Shown here in pieces: positions 1-6,100 of a DNA stretch of 10,507 nucleotides. Source of the DNA: Marinospirillum sp. (GTDB lineage Bacteria > Pseudomonadota > Gammaproteobacteria > Pseudomonadales > Halomonadaceae); contig NZ_JACUUA010000124.1 of NCBI RefSeq assembly GCF_014859565.1, positions 1 through 10,507 on the forward strand, given 5' to 3'. The notes below the pieces were generated by a model, which was not told where the DNA came from, did no database searches, and worked only from the letters and a program-made list of their open reading frames with translations. The first letter of the stretch is position 1, and the number at the start of each line of letters is the position of its first letter. A program made the translations under genes and the position numbers.

Positions 1-23
1 GCAGAACACCCCCTCTGTCATGA
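1..23 (+). CDS. 3' end of upstream gene (fragment)
   Basis: Only the last few codons are inside the window. In the frame starting at base 3 they read RTPPLS and then a TGA at 21-23. That TGA overlaps an ATG at 20-22 (ATGA), an arrangement common between co-translated phage genes, and this is the only reason for preferring this frame. The other two frames are also open across the edge, so the frame is not certain and no function can be assigned. Confidence 0.25.
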
Positions 24-146
24 AAAGGGCCGGATCATTAAAAACAACAACCACAACCGCCACCCAGAGGTGGAAACGGACGCGCCTACCCAGCCTCGCC
101 CATGATGAATCGCCTTGATGAAAAATCCGCCATGAGCGGCTACTGA
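20..146 (+). CDS. Short phage ORF, apparently needing a +1 frameshift
   Basis: From ATG 20 the uninterrupted frame gives 32 residues, ending at TGA 116-118. Its second half is Thr-rich, then basic and unconvincing. If one base is skipped at the A5 run at 40-44 (TTAAAAAC), translation continues in the third frame to TGA 144-146. The product would be about 41 residues: MKRAGSLK, then a Gln/Pro-rich stretch, PPRGGNGRAYPASP, and the ending MMNRLDEKSAMSGY. That reads much more like a real small phage protein than either unshifted frame. The explanation could be a programmed shift, an indel mutation or a sequencing error. The end lies 28 bases before the giant gene, so the two could be co-transcribed. 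No function is recognised. A shorter alternative is the 14-residue ORF from ATG 102, but no ribosome binding site precedes it. Confidence 0.35.
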
Positions 147-167
147 GTCTCAGAATAGACACCTGCC

Positions 168-173
168 GGGAGG
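168..173 (+). promoter_or_regulatory. Shine-Dalgarno site of the giant gene
   Basis: GGGAGG at 168-173 sits before two adjacent in-frame ATGs at 175 and 178. It is only 1 base from the first ATG but 4 bases from the second, so initiation at 178 is more plausible. The choice changes the protein by one Met. Confidence 0.7.
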
Positions 174-174
174 C

Positions 175-3100
175 ATGATGAACCCACAGAGCAACCTGCC
201 GCAAGATGACATTCAGCAGCTTTCACCCGCTGCACGCCGCGCCTACGAAAGAGAAATGCAACGCCTCCAGCAGCAGGCGCAACAACCACAGCCGCAACTT
301 GGCCTGCAAGCAGGCAGCGAATCAAAGCAGGGCATCTTCGGTGATTTGATTGATGCCTTTCAGCAAGGTATCTACCAGTCTATTGCCGGTGATGCAGAAA
401 CGGTATATCAGCTGACCGGATCAGGCGCAGGATTACGCGACCTGGCGACAGACCGCGCAGACCTGCAACAGGAAACCATGTCGCCAGCTATGCAGCAGGC
501 CATGGGTAAAGAGCTTTTTACCGAAGATGAAAACGGCAAGCTGCGCATGGGTGAAGGCTTTACCGACCCGCGCACCTGGGCAGGATCAACCGCAAACCTT
601 GCAGGCCAGTGGGCAGGCGTGCTGGCACCCGGTGCTGGCATCGCTGCTGCAGGCACACGCATCGGAACAAAGGTAGCGGGAAAACTGCTGGGTAAAGAGG
701 CAGCAAAAAACGCAGCACCGGCTATCCGCGCCACAAGTCAGGCCGTTGGCTTTGGTACGGCAGGTGCTGCATCAGCTGGTGGCATGATGGGCATACAGGC
801 ACGGGATGAAGTAATGGCAATGCCTGATGCTGAACTGGACGAATCCACAGCCTTTCGTGATACCTACTGGTCATTGGCCGACCAGAACCCGGACGCTGAT
901 GTTGCAACCTTGCGCAAGCAGGCGCGAGAACAGGTGGCAGAAATGGCTGCCACACAGGTGCAGAGCAATCCGGCACTGATTACCAGTAATTTTGCACTGG
1001 AAGCCGTCGGCGGCAAAATGCTTGATGACCTGCTTCGTGGCGGCATGGGCACCGGCAGCCGCCTTAAAAACATGGGGCAACAGGTGGCCGTACAAGGTAG
1101 CACCGGCGCAGCGCAGGGCGGTATAGAGCAGTACGCGCTGAACCAAGCCATGATCGAAACGGCAGACCCTGGCCGCGACCCGATGGAGGGCGTAAAAGCC
1201 AACGCCGCCACAGAGGGTGTGCTAAGCGGTGGACTGGGCGGGGTTGCTGGCGGCATACGCAAAGGCACCCCAGCTCAAGATCAGCCTGCACAGCCAGAAG
1301 AATCCCAGCCAGAGATCCAGCAAGAACCTGAAATACTTGGTCTGCCTGCACCAGAACAGCCTCTGATGCTGGAAAACCAGAACATCATTTACGGCGAAGC
1401 CCCGCCTGCTCAGCCAAACCCTGCTGCAGAAATTACCCGCCAAGCCTTTGAAGAACCCTACACCGAGCCAAAAAAGAGCCGCAAGGCTGACCAGCCAGAA
1501 GCCGAAGCACCACAAGCCGCACCCATTGCCAAAGGCCAGCGATCCAAGGCATGGACACCGGACAATGAGCCGGTGGAAGTCAGTTATGCGGTAATTGATC
1601 TGGATCAACTCAAGATCAGCCACGATGAAGCCGGACGGGTAAACCCGGACTACCCGCAAGAACTGCAGCAGCGGGAGCGTGAAAACGTAGCCTCTCGCGT
1701 ATGGATTGCCAAAACCGCTGCCCAGCTGAATCCTGAGCGCCTGGCAGACTCGCCCAATGTTTCTGATGGCGCACCCATTATCGGCAGTGATGGCGTGGTT
1801 GAATCCGGCAATGGTCGCAGCGCTGCTATCCGGTTGTCCTACCTGCAGAACGCGCCGCAAGCCAAGGCCTATAAGGCCTATGTGACCAAAAAAGCCAGAG
1901 AGCTGGGTGTGCCGCCTGAGCAGATCATGCAGATGAAGCAGCCTGTGTTGGTGCGCGTGCGCGAAGGTGAAACCGACCGACTGCAATTCACCCGCAAGGC
2001 CAACAAGCAGCAGGTCGCCAGTCAAAACCGTTTTGAGCAAGCCCGCACCGATGCCGAAAAAATCAGCAGTGACATGATGCGCATGTGGCAGCCATCTGAT
2101 ACTGATGGTGCACTGGCCGCCAGCAACCAGGACTTTGTTCGCGCCTTTGCGCAAGAGCTTGGGCAGGAGGAAGCCGCCAGCCTGATGCGCAATGATGGCC
2201 GTGCCAATGCTGATATGGGGCGCAGGATTGAGGCGGCAGTATTTCACAAGGCATACCAGAATGATGCGCTGGTAGAGATGCAGACCGACATTGAAGGCCC
2301 TTACAAAAATCTGATGAGAGCACTCAGCAAAGCAGCGCCAGATTTTGCGGTGGCACGGGAATACAACCCGGAACTGAGCGGAAAGATGGCGGACTTTATC
2401 GGTAGCGCCTTTGAAATGGCAGAAAGCGCACGCAGCAAAGGCTTAACCATCAATCAACTGATTGCCCAGGGTGACGCATTCAGCGAAGCCACACCGGCAG
2501 AAGTCAAAACCCTTGCCACCTTTATCAGCGTGAACCGCAGCAAACCCACCCGGCTTTCTGCTATGTTTACAGAGCTGGCTGCAATCACCCGCCAGCAGGC
2601 CGAGCAAGGCACGACAGAAAACCTGTTCGGCGACCAACCCCTAACCCCGCAGGAGATCATCAATGAAGCAGCAAGCCGGACTGAGCGAAACAATGAAACA
2701 GATGCTGGAACAGGCGCACAGCCACGCCAACCAGATCCAGACGGACGAGGCGAAGTTGACACCTCTACCCAAAGAACTGCAACCGTCGCAGACGCACCAG
2801 AACAAGCCCAGCCAGAAGCCGCAGAAGTAACGCCAGAAGCAGAATCAGATCAACCCCTGCTGGAATCCTACACCCAGCAGGAGATCGAGCAGCAGGCGCA
2901 AGAACAGCGACAGCTGCAGGCCAGCCAAGCCAAAGCAGAGCGAGAAGCAGAGCAGCGCGAACAAGCCGACCGTGAAGCCGATGACTTTGTACTGGCTGGC
3001 AGCAACAGCCAGACCGACCAGGCAGAAGCCAGAGGCCAGAACAACCTGTTTGACCAGGATGCGCAGGAAGTTGACACCAGCCCCGCCGAAGCCAAGCCGG

Positions 3101-6100
3101 GAGCAGAACCGGCAACCGGCGTGTCCCGCGAGCAAGCCGCCACTCCCATTGAGGATGCAGGCGAGAAGCTGGGCGGTGCGCGAAAGGATGAAATGCGTAC
3201 TGTGCGCGAGCGACTGGAAAGCATGGATGATGCCGAGATAGCCAGCAGCACCCTGTCAAAACTGTGGCCTAAAAATGAAATCAACAACATTCAGGACAAT
3301 GCCGCAGCTGCCATCTATCAAACTGCACGCGACCACATACCCAGCAAACCCCGCAAGCCACACCTGGTAAAGCGATGGGTTGAAAGCGTGAAGCTGGCAA
3401 GGGAGCTGGTATCCATTACGGAGGAAAGGGGCGGAGAAACTGTCTTGCAAAAAATGCACGGCAACTGGAAGTTGTTACCCTTCCTCAGGAAAATCGAAGT
3501 TCTTGCAGGACTGCCACGCGATCAATGGGTCAGGATAGGGCGAGTCGAGTTAGCAACTGGCGAATATATGCAGAATGACAACTGGGTCAAAGGCAGCTGG
3601 TTTATTGTAGAAATCGACAATCGCAGACAGACTTTTTACGGCCACGAAAAAACTGAAACCGTTATCCCGGAAATAAAAGCTGCCCTGGAAGAAAATCAGC
3701 CCACAGCCAGCAAGATGAAGTTTGAAATCAGGCGGGTGACTAAAACCGGAGAGGTCTTTATAAACAAGGCTGGAGACAGCGAAAGACGCCGCCTGAAAAC
3801 CTTTGATAGCGTAGCGGCTGCCCGAGCATTCATGAACACCAATTACGACGAATTGGTGCAGGCATGGGATGCTGTAAAAAACCGGGACAATGTTGCCAAG
3901 GCTGATGTGCGCAGTAATGACAACCTTCCTCGCACCGGCAAGGATCACCGGCAAGGCAAGGATGTTACTGCAGACGAGTTCTTGCAAGCCTTTGGCTTCC
4001 GTGGCGTCGAGTTTGGCAACTGGGTTAAGCAGTCTGGCAAGAACGCCAGAGAGCGCCAGGATATGCTGAATGATACCTACGATGCTTTCATGGATCTGGC
4101 CGACGTGCTGAACATTCCACCAGAAGCATTGAGCCTGAACGGACGCCTTGGCATTGGCTTAGGCTCACGCGGAAGCGGATCAGCAAACGCACACTTTGAG
4201 TCTGTCCGGCACGTCATCAACCTTACCAAAACGAAAGGCGCTGGCGCGCTGGCTCATGAATGGTTTCACGCACTGGACAACTACTTTGCCCGTCAGCGCG
4301 GAGAGCCTGTATTTGATGGTGATCAAAACGAGTTCAGAAGAAAGTCTTATGTGACGTATCAGCCAGAGCCGACGATGGTGTACAAGCCATCTTACGAGAA
4401 GGGCAGGATTAACCGCATAACCAAGGCCGAATATGATCAAAGGGTGAAGAATAACGTCATCAAAGCCGACGACTGGATGCTAGATCCTGACCACCCACAA
4501 GGCATCCGTCCGGAAGTTGAAAAAGCCTTTGCTGACATTGTGCATAAGCTGGATGAATCACCGATGCGGTCACGCTCCAGCATTATCGACAAAGGTAAAT
4601 CTGACGGTTACTGGTCTCGGATCATTGAGCGCGGGGCAAGAGCCTTTGAAACCTACGTGATAACCAGCATGGCAGATCAAGGTTTCCGCAACGACTTTCT
4701 GTCCAACGTGGTGCCAGTAGAGGAATTTGCACGCAATCCAGATCGCTATCCATACCTGACGGAAGCTGAGCAAAAGCCAATCAATGAAGCCTTTGACAAG
4801 CTTTTTGAAACCCTGGAAACACGCGAAACCCCAGAGGGTGTGGCCTTGTTCAAGCTGGACTCAGGTGGCGCCACCGGCATTCCCCGTGAGCAAGCCGCTG
4901 CCGCCATTAAGGATCAGCTGGGCAAGCTGGCCAGCCGCGTGAACGTGATTGATACACCGGATCAGCTGCCGCTGGCCGCTCAACTGGCGCTGCATATTCA
5001 GGGTGTTGATCCTGCCAACGCGCAGGGCATCTACCATGATGGGCAGGTGTACGCCATTGCCAGTAATCTGGACAGCATTCAGAACGCCATTGATACCGCA
5101 ATCCATGAGGTGGTGGGACACGAAGGTTTGCGCGGCCTGCTGGGTGAGCGACTGGATGCCGTGATGGATCAGGTGTATCAATCTCACCAAGGCAGCCAGC
5201 AGATGAAGCAGCTGCGCGAGCATTACGACCACCTGGATTATCGTAAAAAAGCAGACCAGCGCATTCTCGCCGAGGAGCTGATTGCCCACCTTGCAGAGCA
5301 GCAGAGCAAGCCCAAGCTGCTGCAGCGGGTGATCAGCGCCATACGTGCCGCCTTGCGTCAGGTCTTCCCGAATATCCGCTGGACGGGTCCTGATGTGTAC
5401 GCATTGATTGATTCTGCCCGGCGTTATGCTGAGCGTGAAAACTTCAGTCGGGCAGACAGTGCGACCAGAACAAGCTTGAGGCCCGATGTATTCAAGCCGA
5501 TCACAGAAGAGGCTGAAGCCTATCGTGACGCATTACGGAAAATGCTGGAAAGCAAAAAAACCTTGGTGCCGCCAATTACCCTGGGCAGAACTCCACCAGC
5601 ATTGCGTGAACTGAATACACCCGATTTGCCGATTGGAATAAGTCGTGATGTGGTACGCAAAGCCACCAACGGCGTGAAGCATGATGTGCCGATGGCCGTT
5701 ATTGAGCAGCTCCCTGAACTGCTGCATGACCCGGTTGCAGTTTTTGAGGGATCAGAAAAAGACAGCCTGCTGGTGTTGGTGGACAGCATAGACAGCAATG
5801 GTGCGCCGATTGTCAGCGCCATTCATTTCAGTAAGCGACAGGGGCGGCTGGAGGTTAATAGTCTCGCCAGCGTTTATGGAAAAGACCGTCCTGGCGCATT
5901 GAGCAAGAACAAGCTGCTTTACCTGAACAAAAAGAAAAACCCTGAACTGGTACGACTGATGGGGCTCCAATTGCCCGCAAGTGGTTCACCGGTTCAGGGT
6001 CAGGGCTTCAATGTAGTCACTCCAGAGGATCTTGTCAATCGGCCAACCCTTCTGAAGAAGCGGCAAACCATTGCAGAGCGGTTCCCAGATACTGATGCCG

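Noticed and set aside
1..105. First-frame reading AEHPLCHEKGRI as the start of an HNH nuclease
   Set aside because: The HPLC...GR pattern recalls HNH proteins, but the expected DHI and HNH residues do not follow. The frame ends in a low-quality Asn/His/Pro stretch.
1222..2247. 341-residue open frame on the - strand
   Set aside because: It lies wholly opposite the DdrB-like domain, whose motifs are clear on the + strand. The - strand product has no recognisable domain and an odd composition (shadow frame).
2972..3241. 89-residue + strand ORF inside the giant gene
   Set aside because: It runs in another frame within the Gln/Glu/Ala-rich linker, where low-complexity codons leave alternate frames open. 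It has no ribosome binding site or domain.
5632..5661. GISRDVVRKA as a third copy of the REQAA linker repeat
   Set aside because: Only the G[IV]xR start matches. The stretch is part of the MuF-C-like domain and lacks the rest of the repeat.
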